A DNA stretch of 64,000 nt from Streptococcus suis YS56 (GTDB lineage Bacteria > Bacillota > Bacilli > Lactobacillales > Streptococcaceae), in the NCBI RefSeq assembly GCF_000440115.1, contig NZ_ALMY01000081.1, positions 55,355 to 119,354 of the forward strand, written 5' to 3'. The translations under genes were made by a program, and so were the position numbers. Each line of letters starts with the position of its first letter. The stretch's first letter is position 1. A model generated the notes under the pieces. The model saw nothing but the letters and a program-made list of their open reading frames with translations. It made no database searches and was not told the DNA's origin. Below, piece after piece: positions 37,874 through 47,000 of the stretch.

Positions 37874-39482
37874 GGTCATCACCTCCCATCAGGCAGGTAA
37901 AAGTTACTATCACAGACTTATCCACTTCAACATCTATCCGTTCTATCACTTCATTAAGCAGTTCTGCCGTTAAAACTGATTGATTTTGGCATTTAGCAAG
38001 ATGTTTAACCCAACTGACCTGCTGACTGTGTTTCTCCTCAATTTTCATCGCTAAAGCCTCATAATGGGCTATTTCTGTTGAGAGGGTTTCAATTTTTGAG
38101 GTAATCGTCGCCTTTTGAGACAAATAAGTCTCTCGTTCCTGAGCCTCAAGGCGGTAATTCAGATAAAGCTCGCTTTGCTCAGCTTGTAGACTAGCCAAAG
38201 TCCTTTGAAATTTTTTTATTTTCTTTTGGCAATCTCTAAGATATTCATTCCTCTTCATTTCTAATTTGGGCAATAAGTTTTTAACCGTGCCAAGCCGATT
38301 CATCTCTGCCTGAACCAAGCTCAACACAATCTTATCTAAGGCTTGTTCACTGATATAGACAGTTTGTTTCTCTGAAGGTGCTGAACCATGAAGATATTCC
38401 ATAAAGTAATAGTAATCATACTCTGATTTGGAATTTGAGAAATGCTTACAGTACCTTCGCATTTGAGTTGATTGCCCCTTGACATAGATAAGCCCCTTAT
38501 AACGATTAGTAGTACGAGGTTGAGTCTGTTTTCTTATGGAACGACGTTCCCTGATTAGTTTTTGAAGGGTTTGATATTCTTCTTTTGTAATATAACCCTC
38601 ATGACAATCATCTACTTGAATAAAATCTTTTTCAGATAAAGTTTTATTATGCCGACGTTGAATGAGGCTACCATAAAACGCAGGATTTTGAACAAGTCGC
38701 TGAAGGTTCGCACTTTGCCATTGTCGTGTATCATTCTCTGTTCTATACCTTTCTCCTGTTTGGCGATAGGCCATTGGCGTAGCAACTTTCTGCTGATTAA
38801 GGTATTTTGTCACCTGGTTGATAGATTGGCCTGCCATTAACTTTTCAAAGACATCTACCATAACAGGTTGAACTAGTGCATCAATGACTAAACGATTACC
38901 ACCCTCTCTTCTTTCTAACTTATATCCATAGGGAGCAAAGCCAGCGATGAAATAACCTTGCTTTGCTTTCTGAATATGACTAGCGGTAACTTTCTTTGAA
39001 ATATCCTTAGAATATAAGTCGTTGACCAAATTCTTGATTTCCACTTCAAAGGATTTCTTATCTTCTAATCCGTTGAGTGTGTCTAAATTGTCATTGATTG
39101 AGATAAAGCGAACCCCCATAAAGGGGAATACTTTGTCAATCAGTCGTCCCATCTCAATGTAGTTTCGACCCAAGCGGGATAAGTCTCGAATCAAGATACA
39201 GTTGATAATCCCTTTTTTGAGGTCTTCCATCATGTCCTGGTAGGCAGGTCGATTAAAGTTTGTCCCAGAATACTCATAGTCGATGTAACACTTGGTTACA
39301 AATAGCCCCCTTTCCTTGGCAAAGTTCCTAGCCAGACTTTCTTGCGTTTCTAAGGAGTGCGATTTGTTTCGCCAACTTTCTGTACGTTCATTCGACAAAC
39401 GAATGTAAATGCCTGTTCGATAGGTTTTAAGAGATAACCCTTCTTCTGTTTCCTTACGGTAGCGGTTCTTGGTACGTGCCAT
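37866..39482 (-). CDS. Large serine recombinase 2, degenerate zinc ribbon
   Basis: A 538-aa serine recombinase with the catalytic serine in TGIYIRLSNERTES (residue 29 or so, after a basic leader) and ILIRDLSRLGRNYIEMG. The recombinase domain is present, but the segment that should be the zinc ribbon (GLIYVKGQSTQMRRYCKHF) keeps only one cysteine, so this copy probably does not bind zinc there. Its ATG overlaps the stop of the upstream recombinase gene (TAATG). It may be a directionality or helper subunit. Confidence 0.93.
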   Translation of the reverse strand: MARTKNRYRKETEEGLSLKTYRTGIYIRLSNERTESWRNKSHSLETQESLARNFAKERGLFVTKCYIDYEYSGTNFNRPAYQDMMEDLKKGIINCILIRDLSRLGRNYIEMGRLIDKVFPFMGVRFISINDNLDTLNGLEDKKSFEVEIKNLVNDLYSKDISKKVTASHIQKAKQGYFIAGFAPYGYKLERREGGNRLVIDALVQPVMVDVFEKLMAGQSINQVTKYLNQQKVATPMAYRQTGERYRTENDTRQWQSANLQRLVQNPAFYGSLIQRRHNKTLSEKDFIQVDDCHEGYITKEEYQTLQKLIRERRSIRKQTQPRTTNRYKGLIYVKGQSTQMRRYCKHFSNSKSEYDYYYFMEYLHGSAPSEKQTVYISEQALDKIVLSLVQAEMNRLGTVKNLLPKLEMKRNEYLRDCQKKIKKFQRTLASLQAEQSELYLNYRLEAQERETYLSQKATITSKIETLSTEIAHYEALAMKIEEKHSQQVSWVKHLAKCQNQSVLTAELLNEVIERIDVEVDKSVIVTFTCLMGGDDHV

Positions 39483-41056
39483 TAGACCACCTCCTTCTCT
39501 CGATGAGAAAACTGCTGGAGGACTTCGAGTTCTGCCATATCATGAAACACCAAGGTCAGCTCCTGATTTTCGTGAATGACAATGCGGTCAAGCAAGGAAA
39601 CTAGAGTGAGGCGATTGAGCTCTCGGTTATTTTGTATGGTACTCAACTGGTCTAACCACTTCTCCTTATCCTGAAGTTTATCATACAGGATTTGAGCTAA
39701 CTCTTTCTTTTGAATGATTGTGTCTTCAATTTGATTTAGTTTTTGGCGATAGCATCGCTGAAACTCTTGGTATTCTGTATCATTGATCAAACCGTCGTCT
39801 AAATCCAAATACAAGGACTGGAGCAACTGTTCGTACTTCTTGCGATTCTCAAGTAGAGAAGTAAAATCGACTTCCAAAAACTGTTCTTGATTAACATAAT
39901 CAGGAACTGCTTTAATCAGATAAGACTTCCAGTCAAGATGTTGATGAATAAAGGTCGATACTAAGTCAAGTAATATCACTTGCTTGACTGCATGGCGACT
40001 ACATCCTCTTCCGTTATTGTAGGTGCTACAAATATACTGAACAGTCTCTTTATCCTTGTAGCGGAGCTTTCGTTGTACAAGCTGAGCTTGACAGTCGCTG
40101 CAAAATAATAATCCTGCAAATAGGTCAGGCAGCTTCTTCCCATGTTTGACATCTCTGAGTAAGAGATTATTAGCAAGCTCAAACGTACTTTTTGAGATAA
40201 TCGCCTCATGTGTATCATCAACTCGTACCCAATCTGCTGGATTCACAGCTACAGACTTTTGTGACTTGTAATTGAGTTTGGTTTGCTTCCCCTGTTCCAA
40301 ACTACCTGTATAGACACGATTTGTCAAAATACGATTGACCATTTTCGTGTCCCACTTGTAGTTATGACCATGAAAACCTTTAATCTTTTCTTGACAGGCT
40401 TTCTTACGTTGTAGAGGCGTTTCTACCCCAGCTTGATTAAGAAACCCTGCAATAGCGTTTGACGAATATCCCTCTAATTTAAGAGTAAAGATTTTCTCAA
40501 TAGTAGGGCGTACATTCTCATCAACCACTAGATGATTCCGTTGCTTTTCATCTTTGCGATAGCCATAAGGGGCAAAAGCTCCAATAAACTCGCCCTTTTG
40601 TCGTTTAGCTTTTTGAGTGCTTCGAACTTTGGTTGAAATGTCTCGACAGTAGCTATCGTTAATTAGACTTTTAATGGGCATAACCAAGTGTGTTTCATTT
40701 GTATCAGCAGTCATACTATCATAGTGATCATTAACCGAGATAAACCTAACTCCCATAGCAGGAAAAATTCGCTGAAGGTATTTCCCAGTCTCAATATAGT
40801 CACGACCGAAGCGTGACAAGTCCTTAACAATAATAGTATCAATTGTCTTATCATTCACCATAGCCATCATACGGTTAAAGTCAGGGCGGTTAAAGGTTAA
40901 GCCACTAATACCATCATCCATAAATTCTTCTAAAATGGTGAAATCATGATTTCTGGCATAATCTCTCAAAAGTGAGCGTTGGTTGATGATGGAATTACTT
41001 TCCACATTATCCCCATCATCTCGTGATAAGCGTAAATAAATACAGGTTTTTGTCAT
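39482..41056 (-). CDS. Large serine recombinase 3
   Basis: A 524-aa serine recombinase and the first recombinase gene of the operon. Catalytic serine in CIYLRLSRDDGD (residue 10), VKDLSRFGRDYIETG, then the recombinase domain (DENVRPTIEKIF onward) and an intact zinc ribbon (CSDCQAQLVQR with CSTYNNGRGC). A coiled stretch follows near 390-480. The ATG has a weak GGAG spaced 8-9 nt away. The triplet arrangement of such genes is known in several streptococcal ICEs. Confidence 0.95.
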   Translation of the reverse strand: MTKTCIYLRLSRDDGDNVESNSIINQRSLLRDYARNHDFTILEEFMDDGISGLTFNRPDFNRMMAMVNDKTIDTIIVKDLSRFGRDYIETGKYLQRIFPAMGVRFISVNDHYDSMTADTNETHLVMPIKSLINDSYCRDISTKVRSTQKAKRQKGEFIGAFAPYGYRKDEKQRNHLVVDENVRPTIEKIFTLKLEGYSSNAIAGFLNQAGVETPLQRKKACQEKIKGFHGHNYKWDTKMVNRILTNRVYTGSLEQGKQTKLNYKSQKSVAVNPADWVRVDDTHEAIISKSTFELANNLLLRDVKHGKKLPDLFAGLLFCSDCQAQLVQRKLRYKDKETVQYICSTYNNGRGCSRHAVKQVILLDLVSTFIHQHLDWKSYLIKAVPDYVNQEQFLEVDFTSLLENRKKYEQLLQSLYLDLDDGLINDTEYQEFQRCYRQKLNQIEDTIIQKKELAQILYDKLQDKEKWLDQLSTIQNNRELNRLTLVSLLDRIVIHENQELTLVFHDMAELEVLQQFSHREKEVV

Positions 41057-41154
41057 ATGTATCTCCTTAATCAGTATTTAGGTGCTTACCGATTAAGGAT
41101 TGAGGTTCTACAACTCTATTTTACATCATTTCTAAAAACATGTCCGCTAAAACC

Positions 41155-41295
41155 TCAAATTTTTTCAAGCTTTCGACCTAATAAATCATCTAAAATATCC
41201 GTCAGACTAAGTGACTTATTCGTCACTTGCACCGTCACCTTATAACCCTCAATCACAACCTGCGGTAATTCCGCACCTGTTTGTATTTTTTCCAT
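41155..41295 (-). CDS. Small ICE protein, 46 aa
   Basis: A 46-aa ORF between the structured leader and the recombinase operon, with a good AAAGGA ribosome binding site 9 nt before the ATG (41293-41295). It begins MEKIQTGAELPQVVIEGYKV and ends in the helical DILDDLLGRKLEKI. It has no signal or membrane segment. I do not recognise it; its place suggests a recombination-associated role. Confidence 0.6.
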   Translation of the reverse strand: MEKIQTGAELPQVVIEGYKVTVQVTNKSLSLTDILDDLLGRKLEKI

Positions 41296-41330
41296 AAACG
41301 TTTTTCCTTTACTTCAAAATATTGACCTCA

Positions 41331-41526
41331 GTGGGAAGAACTGGTTAAGTCCTACATGGGGATTGCACCCGCTGTCCTTTCTCGATGGCAGCCTGAACGT
41401 TCAGAAGTATCATTATCCTCATTTGTCTCATGGCAGATAGGTAACCAACCTATTTTATAGCCGATAATTCTCGCTCATCTCACGGCGTACCAGGCTAAAT
41501 TGCTCCACAAATGATTAAAGTCCCAC
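41331..41526 (-). ncRNA. Candidate structured RNA before the recombinase operon
   Basis: The 196 nt between the XRE gene and the 46-aa gene are GC-richer than their surroundings and lack a long ORF. On the minus strand the ends pair (GTGGGA at 41521-41526 with TCCCAC at 41331-41336), and inside are ATAGGT-tggtt-ACCTAT, TAGCC...GGCTA, GCTGCC...GGACAGC and the palindrome CTGAACGTTCAG. This is a multi-branched fold typical of a functional RNA. I do not recognise the class; it could be a leader that controls the recombinases or a separate RNA. Confidence 0.5.
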
Positions 41527-41560
41527 CTTGGTTTATTCAGTTGTCAATGAACAAACAAGG
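41526..41560. other. Inverted repeat upstream of the structured RNA
   Basis: CCTTG-tTTGTTCA-ttgacaac-TGAATAAaC-CAAGG forms an imperfect hairpin right after the XRE gene stop; it may end that transcript, though a T tail is lacking. Confidence 0.4.
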
Positions 41561-41568
41561 AGAGACTT

Positions 41569-41784
41569 CTATTTTTGTATTCTTTTACGAAAATCTGTTA
41601 GATGTAACAAATAATCCGTGCTCACACTATAAAGATTTGAAAGCTTAATCAAAATATCTACTGGCAATTCTCTGGTGCCACTTTCTATTCTAGAATAAAA
41701 GGATTGACTACAACTCAAATAATTTGAAATAAACTCTTGACTATAGTCAGAATCCTCCCTCAAATCTCTTAGTCGCCTATACAT
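41569..41784 (-). CDS. XRE-family helix-turn-helix regulator (71 aa)
   Basis: A 71-aa single-domain Cro/CI-type DNA-binding protein. The helix-turn-helix is DYSQEFISNYLSCSQSFYSRIESGTRELP (residues about 14-42), followed by the usual third and fourth helices (DILIKLSNLYSVSTDYLLHL). It is preceded by AGGAGTGA and lies between the recombinase and lanthipeptide regions. It could control ICE excision genes; the palindrome at 41810-41831 is a possible operator. Targets are not known. Confidence 0.88.
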   Translation of the reverse strand: MYRRLRDLREDSDYSQEFISNYLSCSQSFYSRIESGTRELPVDILIKLSNLYSVSTDYLLHLTDFRKRIQK

Positions 41785-41809
41785 TCGTTCACTCCTAATG
41801 AAATTATAA

Positions 41810-41831
41810 TTAAGATTTGAACGAATCTTAA
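41810..41831. promoter_or_regulatory. Palindrome upstream of the XRE gene
   Basis: TTAAGATT-tgaacg-AATCTTAA, perfect 8-bp arms. It is either an operator for the XRE protein or the terminator of the response regulator gene. Confidence 0.5.
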
Positions 41832-41862
41832 ATTTTATGCCAAATTGGCATAACAGATAATC

Positions 41863-42459
41863 CTACTCTGGAGAGAAATATCCTAAAAGTTCTGCTTTAT
41901 GGATTGCCTCCTGCCTATTATTAACACCTAGCTTTGAAAATACATTTGCCAAATGATTCGAAACAGTCCGTTTGCTTAAAAATAAGGTTTCACAAATCTC
42001 ATCAATTGTTAAACCATTTCTGACCGATTCTAACACTTCTATCTCTCGTTCAGACAAGATATCCACGATTTCTTCTACCGAAAAATACTTTTTTCCACTA
42101 TATATACCTTTTAATTGAGTAAGAAGCTTATCTGGATCGATACTTTTATCAATAAAAGCATAAGCTCCCATCTTCTGAGCTCGATATTCATAAATTTTTT
42201 TGCTATATCCTGTTAAAATAACGATTTTAATACCTCGTTCTTTTTTTATCATTTCTTCTGCCAAGGCTAATCCATCTGTTTCATAAATACTAGTCAAATT
42301 AATATCTATCAAAATGATATCGTATCGACTATAATCAATATCATCTACTGATTGAAAATTTTCAATTAAATCAACATAATCAATTGTTTCTGATAGCTCT
42401 AAAATCATTTTTATGCTCTGACTAAACAACTTGTGATCATCAATTAATAAAATTTTCAT
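41863..42459 (-). CDS. Response regulator, NarL/LuxR type
   Basis: A 198-aa response regulator. The receiver domain has the acidic pair D7-D8, the phospho-acceptor D52 in IILIDINLTS and the conserved lysine in AFIDKSID near residue 105. The C-terminal LuxR-type helix-turn-helix is LSEREIEVLESVRNGLTIDE followed by LFLSKRTVSNHLANVFSKLG. It overlaps the kinase gene by 20 nt and so is its partner. It is the natural candidate to bind the shared box at the lan promoters. Confidence 0.93.
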   Translation of the reverse strand: MKILLIDDHKLFSQSIKMILELSETIDYVDLIENFQSVDDIDYSRYDIILIDINLTSIYETDGLALAEEMIKKERGIKIVILTGYSKKIYEYRAQKMGAYAFIDKSIDPDKLLTQLKGIYSGKKYFSVEEIVDILSEREIEVLESVRNGLTIDEICETLFLSKRTVSNHLANVFSKLGVNNRQEAIHKAELLGYFSPE

Positions 42460-44014
42460 AGCATAACTCCTTATCTATTGGTAATTGGATTTCTACTTGA
42501 AACATAGCATCCATTGTCTGAATTTCTATTGTTCCACCTAAAACACTGACACGATTTTCTAAATTCTTTAACCCATAACCAAGATGGTTACTAGAAATAT
42601 CATAATCATTTTTACAAGATAAATAAATAATATCGTCAGATACAGAGAGAGATAACGAAATAATATGGCCTGACGAATATTTAACAGCATTGGTCACTAA
42701 CTCTTCAATAAAGCGATAAAGAATCTTATCATACGGTTCCATTAGAAAAAAATCAGACTGAAAATCTGTTTCAACTTTTTTCATAGTCTCATATCTCCTC
42801 AATATTCTATCAATTAATGATGTATATTTTTTAGTTAACTCCTCATTGCCACTACTCATTGGTTGATAATAATCCATTCTCTCTCGGATACGTTGAACTA
42901 GTTCATCTGAGACATATCCAATCTGAGTTCTAAACTTCTCATCTTCTCCATATTTATTAAAATTTTTAATAGCCATCACGCTTTGTAATACTTCGTTATG
43001 AAGAAATTCTGCGAATTGTTGCTCTATATCTTCATTAGCTAACAAATTCTTCACCATCTTATTTCTTTTCAAAAATAAAACTTCTAAATAATCTTTTGCA
43101 CCCGTTAGCCGCTTACCTCTAAATAATCTAATAAATTCTTCCGTTAGAAATCCAACTATCAGCACAAGTAAATTAAAACAAATAAAACTTTGTTTTAAGT
43201 CTAGCCTTACAATAATAAATGTAGTAACCAAAAGGATACTTACCCCCAGTAGTACTTTTAAACTTGCCTCAATATATAATAGTTTCAACTCATCTATCTT
43301 TTTTTGAAAACTCATATAAATTGTTTTCAAGTGGAACGCAACAAGTACCAAAAGAATTTCTACATACCATAAAAAGTTTAAAATACCAATATCAGTCGTA
43401 TTAATATATAAAATAATATAAGTAACTGGTAGGAAAAATGAAAGGAAGGTTAAATTTTTCCTCTGGTAATTTAAAAAAGATTTCAACTCTTTTTTATACA
43501 TCATTAACAGAATAATAGGTAAGTAAGAAATGAAAAATGATGTAAATATAGATAAAAATAAAAAGAGGGGCTTGCTAAAAAAATAAGATATCTCTGTAAT
43601 AATTATAACAATAAAAGTTACAAAAAATAGTTCCTCACCTATTTTTTTACCTAACAAAATAATAGATACTGAACTATAAACTAATAGAAAAGAATTAATG
43701 GGATGAAGTAAATCTAAAAAATGGAATAATGTGTGTTCAACATTCAAATTCAGAGCCAATTGCCAACTAATTAAAAATAGCGATAGTAATAGCCACAACT
43801 TCAATTCACTATATTTAAACTTTAAGAAATTACAAATGTAAGTAGAAATAATCAACAAAATAATAAAAACAACTGCAAATTTTTGAGTAAAAGTTGATGA
43901 AAAGTCAAATGGAATTTGAAGGTATATATAAATCATTAATATAAAATGATTTATTAAAGTGATCCACCATAACAATAGTGAGTTATCAGAAATATTCTTT
44001 AACCACGTCTTCAT
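42440..44014 (-). CDS. Sensor histidine kinase, membrane-bound
   Basis: A 524-aa kinase with many N-terminal membrane segments (about residues 10-290, eight or more), followed by a dimerisation helix with the phospho-acceptor histidine near residue 339 (EFLHNEVLQSVMAI) and an HATPase domain (RFIEELVTNAVKYSSGH, YGLKNLENRVSVLGG). This is the NarX/DesK-like class that pairs with NarL-type regulators. The large membrane sensor suggests detection of an envelope signal, perhaps the lantibiotic or its target. It has its own promoter behind the transporter terminator. Confidence 0.92.
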   Translation of the reverse strand: MKTWLKNISDNSLLLWWITLINHFILMIYIYLQIPFDFSSTFTQKFAVVFIILLIISTYICNFLKFKYSELKLWLLLSLFLISWQLALNLNVEHTLFHFLDLLHPINSFLLVYSSVSIILLGKKIGEELFFVTFIVIIITEISYFFSKPLFLFLSIFTSFFISYLPIILLMMYKKELKSFLNYQRKNLTFLSFFLPVTYIILYINTTDIGILNFLWYVEILLVLVAFHLKTIYMSFQKKIDELKLLYIEASLKVLLGVSILLVTTFIIVRLDLKQSFICFNLLVLIVGFLTEEFIRLFRGKRLTGAKDYLEVLFLKRNKMVKNLLANEDIEQQFAEFLHNEVLQSVMAIKNFNKYGEDEKFRTQIGYVSDELVQRIRERMDYYQPMSSGNEELTKKYTSLIDRILRRYETMKKVETDFQSDFFLMEPYDKILYRFIEELVTNAVKYSSGHIISLSLSVSDDIIYLSCKNDYDISSNHLGYGLKNLENRVSVLGGTIEIQTMDAMFQVEIQLPIDKELCYENFIN

Positions 44015-44047
44015 ATTTAAAATTTCCTACTATGATTTTTTATTATC

Positions 44048-44056
44048 ATTATATCA
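44048..44056 (-). promoter_or_regulatory. Extended -10 promoter of the two-component genes
   Basis: TGATATAAT on the minus strand (TATAAT 44048-44053 with TG upstream), 34 nt before the kinase ATG. It lacks the shared lan box, so it is likely constitutive. Confidence 0.55.
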
Positions 44057-44057
44057 C

Positions 44058-44097
44058 AAAACCAGAATAAGGATAGCTAATATCCTATTCTGGTTTT
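44058..44097. terminator. Terminator after the transporter genes
   Basis: AAAACCAGAATAAGGATA-gctaa-TATCCTATTCTGGTTTT, a 17-bp stem, between the permease gene and the kinase gene. Confidence 0.85.
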
Positions 44098-44100
44098 CAC

Positions 44101-46122
44101 TCATCGGGTCTGATTACTAGCCTTTAAACAAACTTTATAGGTAAAATAGATATAAACTGCAAATAAGCCAATCATAAACAATAAATATTTTGCATCAATG
44201 ACAACTGTCGTATTCGCGAAATTTTCAAAGTAGCCTAATAAGCTGTTACTAAGTGAATAACTCAATGGAACAGCTATTAGCAACGGGATTAGAAAATAGG
44301 CAAGAATCTGTTGAAAAATAATTTTTTTATTTTGCTTTCTTTGATTTCCTAGTAAATAAAGTATATTGTAATCATTAACGCTTTCTAATGCATTTGTAGA
44401 AGCCTGCAACGACAGAATACTCAATGTGATGACTGTAAAAATAACTCCCACAAAAATTAGAACTAACACAATGACTCCCATAAATCCTAGATATAGTTCT
44501 GCTGATCGAACTTTTGTTTGATATACAAAATCAGATTGATTTCCTTCTTGATCCGTAAAATAATAATTTTCAATCCAGTTCTCTAAAAATGATTCAACAT
44601 TTCGTTTATCAATCCCTTTTTTATATAAGGCTACATAATGTAAACTGTTAACAGTCAATTTTTTCGCTACTTTATCAGGAACGATCAATGTCCCTCGATC
44701 ATTATTTTCTACTGTAGTAACAAAATAAACATTTTCCAAAGCACTTTTAGAACTTGACCTTAACTTTACACCGGAAACAGTCAATTCGTTATTTTTAGAG
44801 AGAAATTCCCTAATCTGCTTCCTAGTGCCTTTATAGTTTGCATTTATTAAAAATTCATTGTCTGACAAACTGACTTCTTTTTTCCCTTGAAGTCTTAATA
44901 AAGAATTGTAATCAGTAAGCGAAACAATATTAACGAACGAATCTCCTAATTCTTTATCTAAATCCCATAAATTGCTTGTATCAATAATATCTTTATAAGT
45001 CAATTCACTTATATAAGTTGGATACTCAAACTCTTTATCAATAATCGAAAAGTCAAAACCATCTTCTTTTAACTTACTCTTTACATCTATATTGTTATAA
45101 TGGTATTTTTCTCCCTTAAACATCTGCACATCAATATCATAAGGAATAAATTTATTTAAATCATTACTCAATGAACTGTAGGCGCTACCACTAAAAATCA
45201 ATAAGCTAGTTGCTAATGTCAAGGAAAGCGATAATACCGATATAGTCACCGAATTACGATCTGCCTGTTTAGATAGTTGTCTGAGTTTAAATGAATTATA
45301 TTTCTTGAAATACCAATTTGGCAATGAATAAGTTAAGCGGATCAAAGAATGGCTTAATGTACTGTAAAAAATAAATATAACTAGTACAAACAGTGTTATA
45401 AGTAACATTCCCCAATTTCTAAGAATTGAAATATGAGTATAGTCTGATAGATAGACACATCCAAAGCAAATAACTAGTGCCGATAAGATAAATAATAGCA
45501 CTTGCCACTTTGTTTCTCCTTTCGAAAAAATAGAACTTTTAACACCATTTTCTTGAATAAGAGAAATAATAGCTTGCTTTCTAAAGGTAAATATGTCCAT
45601 CACACCAATAATTACACTTGTTGCTAAATATGATATTCCTAGTAAATTCACTGATTTCATGTCTAGGAAAAACATATTACCAAAATAATTCCCCATAAAA
45701 AAATTAGAGGCAATATGTGCTAGAACAATCAGTACTCCTAACCCTAAAATAAATCCTGCAAGCAAAGCAAACAGATTAACAACCATTGTCTCACAGAAAA
45801 GCGTTCCTACAATATGACGTTTTTTCATCCCCAATGTTGCGTATAGACCTAGCTCTTGTTTTCTTCGGCCTAATACGAAACCAGTGGAGTAAACAACTAA
45901 AAAAGCAATTGTACTCAATACAACGTAAGATAATAGCCCCATATATTGTGTCATAATGGTTGTCATCATCTCCTTAGCACCTGATAAACTTTGCATGACA
46001 GGATGATTTGGCAAAGCATTAAATGCATAGAGTAGACTATAAATTAACGTCAAACTAAGAAAGTAAACTGTGTATGTCTGTAAATTTCTTTGAACATTTC
46101 TAAGAATTAATTTTGGATACAT
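44101..46122 (-). CDS. BceB-like ABC transporter permease
   Basis: A 673-aa FtsX/MacB-type permease with about ten membrane segments and a large outer domain at about residues 310-520. Its start (MYPKLILRNVQRNLQTYTVY) and the VLGRRKQELGLYATLGMKK motif near 85 are typical of the BceB group, which removes peptide antibiotics from lipid II cycle targets. It is 11 nt downstream of its ATPase gene. In this cluster it is the likely self-protection transporter instead of the classical LanFEG. Confidence 0.9.
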   Translation of the reverse strand: MYPKLILRNVQRNLQTYTVYFLSLTLIYSLLYAFNALPNHPVMQSLSGAKEMMTTIMTQYMGLLSYVVLSTIAFLVVYSTGFVLGRRKQELGLYATLGMKKRHIVGTLFCETMVVNLFALLAGFILGLGVLIVLAHIASNFFMGNYFGNMFFLDMKSVNLLGISYLATSVIIGVMDIFTFRKQAIISLIQENGVKSSIFSKGETKWQVLLFILSALVICFGCVYLSDYTHISILRNWGMLLITLFVLVIFIFYSTLSHSLIRLTYSLPNWYFKKYNSFKLRQLSKQADRNSVTISVLSLSLTLATSLLIFSGSAYSSLSNDLNKFIPYDIDVQMFKGEKYHYNNIDVKSKLKEDGFDFSIIDKEFEYPTYISELTYKDIIDTSNLWDLDKELGDSFVNIVSLTDYNSLLRLQGKKEVSLSDNEFLINANYKGTRKQIREFLSKNNELTVSGVKLRSSSKSALENVYFVTTVENNDRGTLIVPDKVAKKLTVNSLHYVALYKKGIDKRNVESFLENWIENYYFTDQEGNQSDFVYQTKVRSAELYLGFMGVIVLVLIFVGVIFTVITLSILSLQASTNALESVNDYNILYLLGNQRKQNKKIIFQQILAYFLIPLLIAVPLSYSLSNSLLGYFENFANTTVVIDAKYLLFMIGLFAVYIYFTYKVCLKASNQTR

Positions 46123-46133
46123 CTTACTTCTCC

Positions 46134-46868
46134 TTATCGTGTATGTTTATAAATTTCTTGTAAATATTCTTCATTTGATAAAGAGTGGCGGTACATATCT
46201 GCTGTAACTTGCCCATCCTTTAACAGAATAATCCGTGATGAATACTTAGCTGCTGCTGGATCATGTGTCACCATTAAAATGGTAATGCCAAAATCTTGAT
46301 TAATATCTTGCAGAAGAGCCATTAAATTTTCTGAGTTAGCCGAATCTAAAGCACCTGTTGGTTCATCTGCAATAAGCAGTTTAGATTCGTCAATTAGAGC
46401 ACGTGCAGTTGCAACACGCTGTCTTTGTCCTCCTGATAATTGATTGGGAAATTTATTTCGTAATTGACCAATTGATAATTTTTCTAGGATATTTTCTATT
46501 TTTAAATGACAATCAGAAACTTTTTTTCCTTGAATCTGTAACGGTAAGACAATATTCTCATAAACTGTTAAAGTTTCAACTAAATTATAAGATTGAAAGA
46601 TATAGGAAATATTTTGTGAGCGATAGTTTGCCAACTGATTATCTGTTGCATTGATTATATCAAATCCCTCAAAGGAAATATCACCTGACGTCGGCTTATC
46701 AATTGTTGAAATACAGTTTAACAAAGTTGTTTTTCCACTGCCGCTTGCTCCCATGATAGCAAGAAATTCTCCTGTCTTTACAGAGAGATTAACATCCGAT
46801 AAAGCATGAACTAGACTATCTCCCTCCCCAAACTCTTTATTTAAATTTTTTACAACTAATTGTGACAT
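46134..46868 (-). CDS. BceA-like ABC transporter ATPase
   Basis: A 244-aa ATPase with Walker A GASGSGKTTLL (residues 40-50), Q-loop YIFQSYNLVE, signature LSGGQRQRVATARAL and Walker B LLIADEPTGALD. It belongs to the MacB/LolD/BceA group, which pairs with FtsX-type permeases. It is the first gene of the transporter pair, transcribed from a promoter with the shared lan box, so it should be induced together with the lantibiotic. Confidence 0.93.
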   Translation of the reverse strand: MSQLVVKNLNKEFGEGDSLVHALSDVNLSVKTGEFLAIMGASGSGKTTLLNCISTIDKPTSGDISFEGFDIINATDNQLANYRSQNISYIFQSYNLVETLTVYENIVLPLQIQGKKVSDCHLKIENILEKLSIGQLRNKFPNQLSGGQRQRVATARALIDESKLLIADEPTGALDSANSENLMALLQDINQDFGITILMVTHDPAAAKYSSRIILLKDGQVTADMYRHSLSNEEYLQEIYKHTR

Positions 46869-46899
46869 AAGTATTCCTCCATTTCTATTTTACAAGACT

Positions 46900-46942
46900 A
46901 TTATAATCAATCTGTTCTTTAATATCATGAGTAATTCGTGCA
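46900..46942 (-). promoter_or_regulatory. Promoter and shared lan box of the transporter genes
   Basis: The box TGCACGAATTACTCAT lies at 46927-46942, then exactly 21 bp, then TATAAT at 46900-46905, followed by the ATPase ATG at 46868. There is no good -35, which fits an activator. The same box and spacing occur at 48098-48140 and 56528-56570. Confidence 0.75.
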
Positions 46943-46962
46943 TAATCTCTCTAAAGACAAGT

Positions 46963-46992
46963 AAAAAAGCCATAAACTAGTATGGCTTTTTA
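46963..46992. terminator. Terminator after the precursor operon
   Basis: AAAAAGCCATA-aactag-TATGGCTTTTT, between the 35-aa gene and the transporter genes. Confidence 0.85.
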
Positions 46993-47000
46993 AATATACA

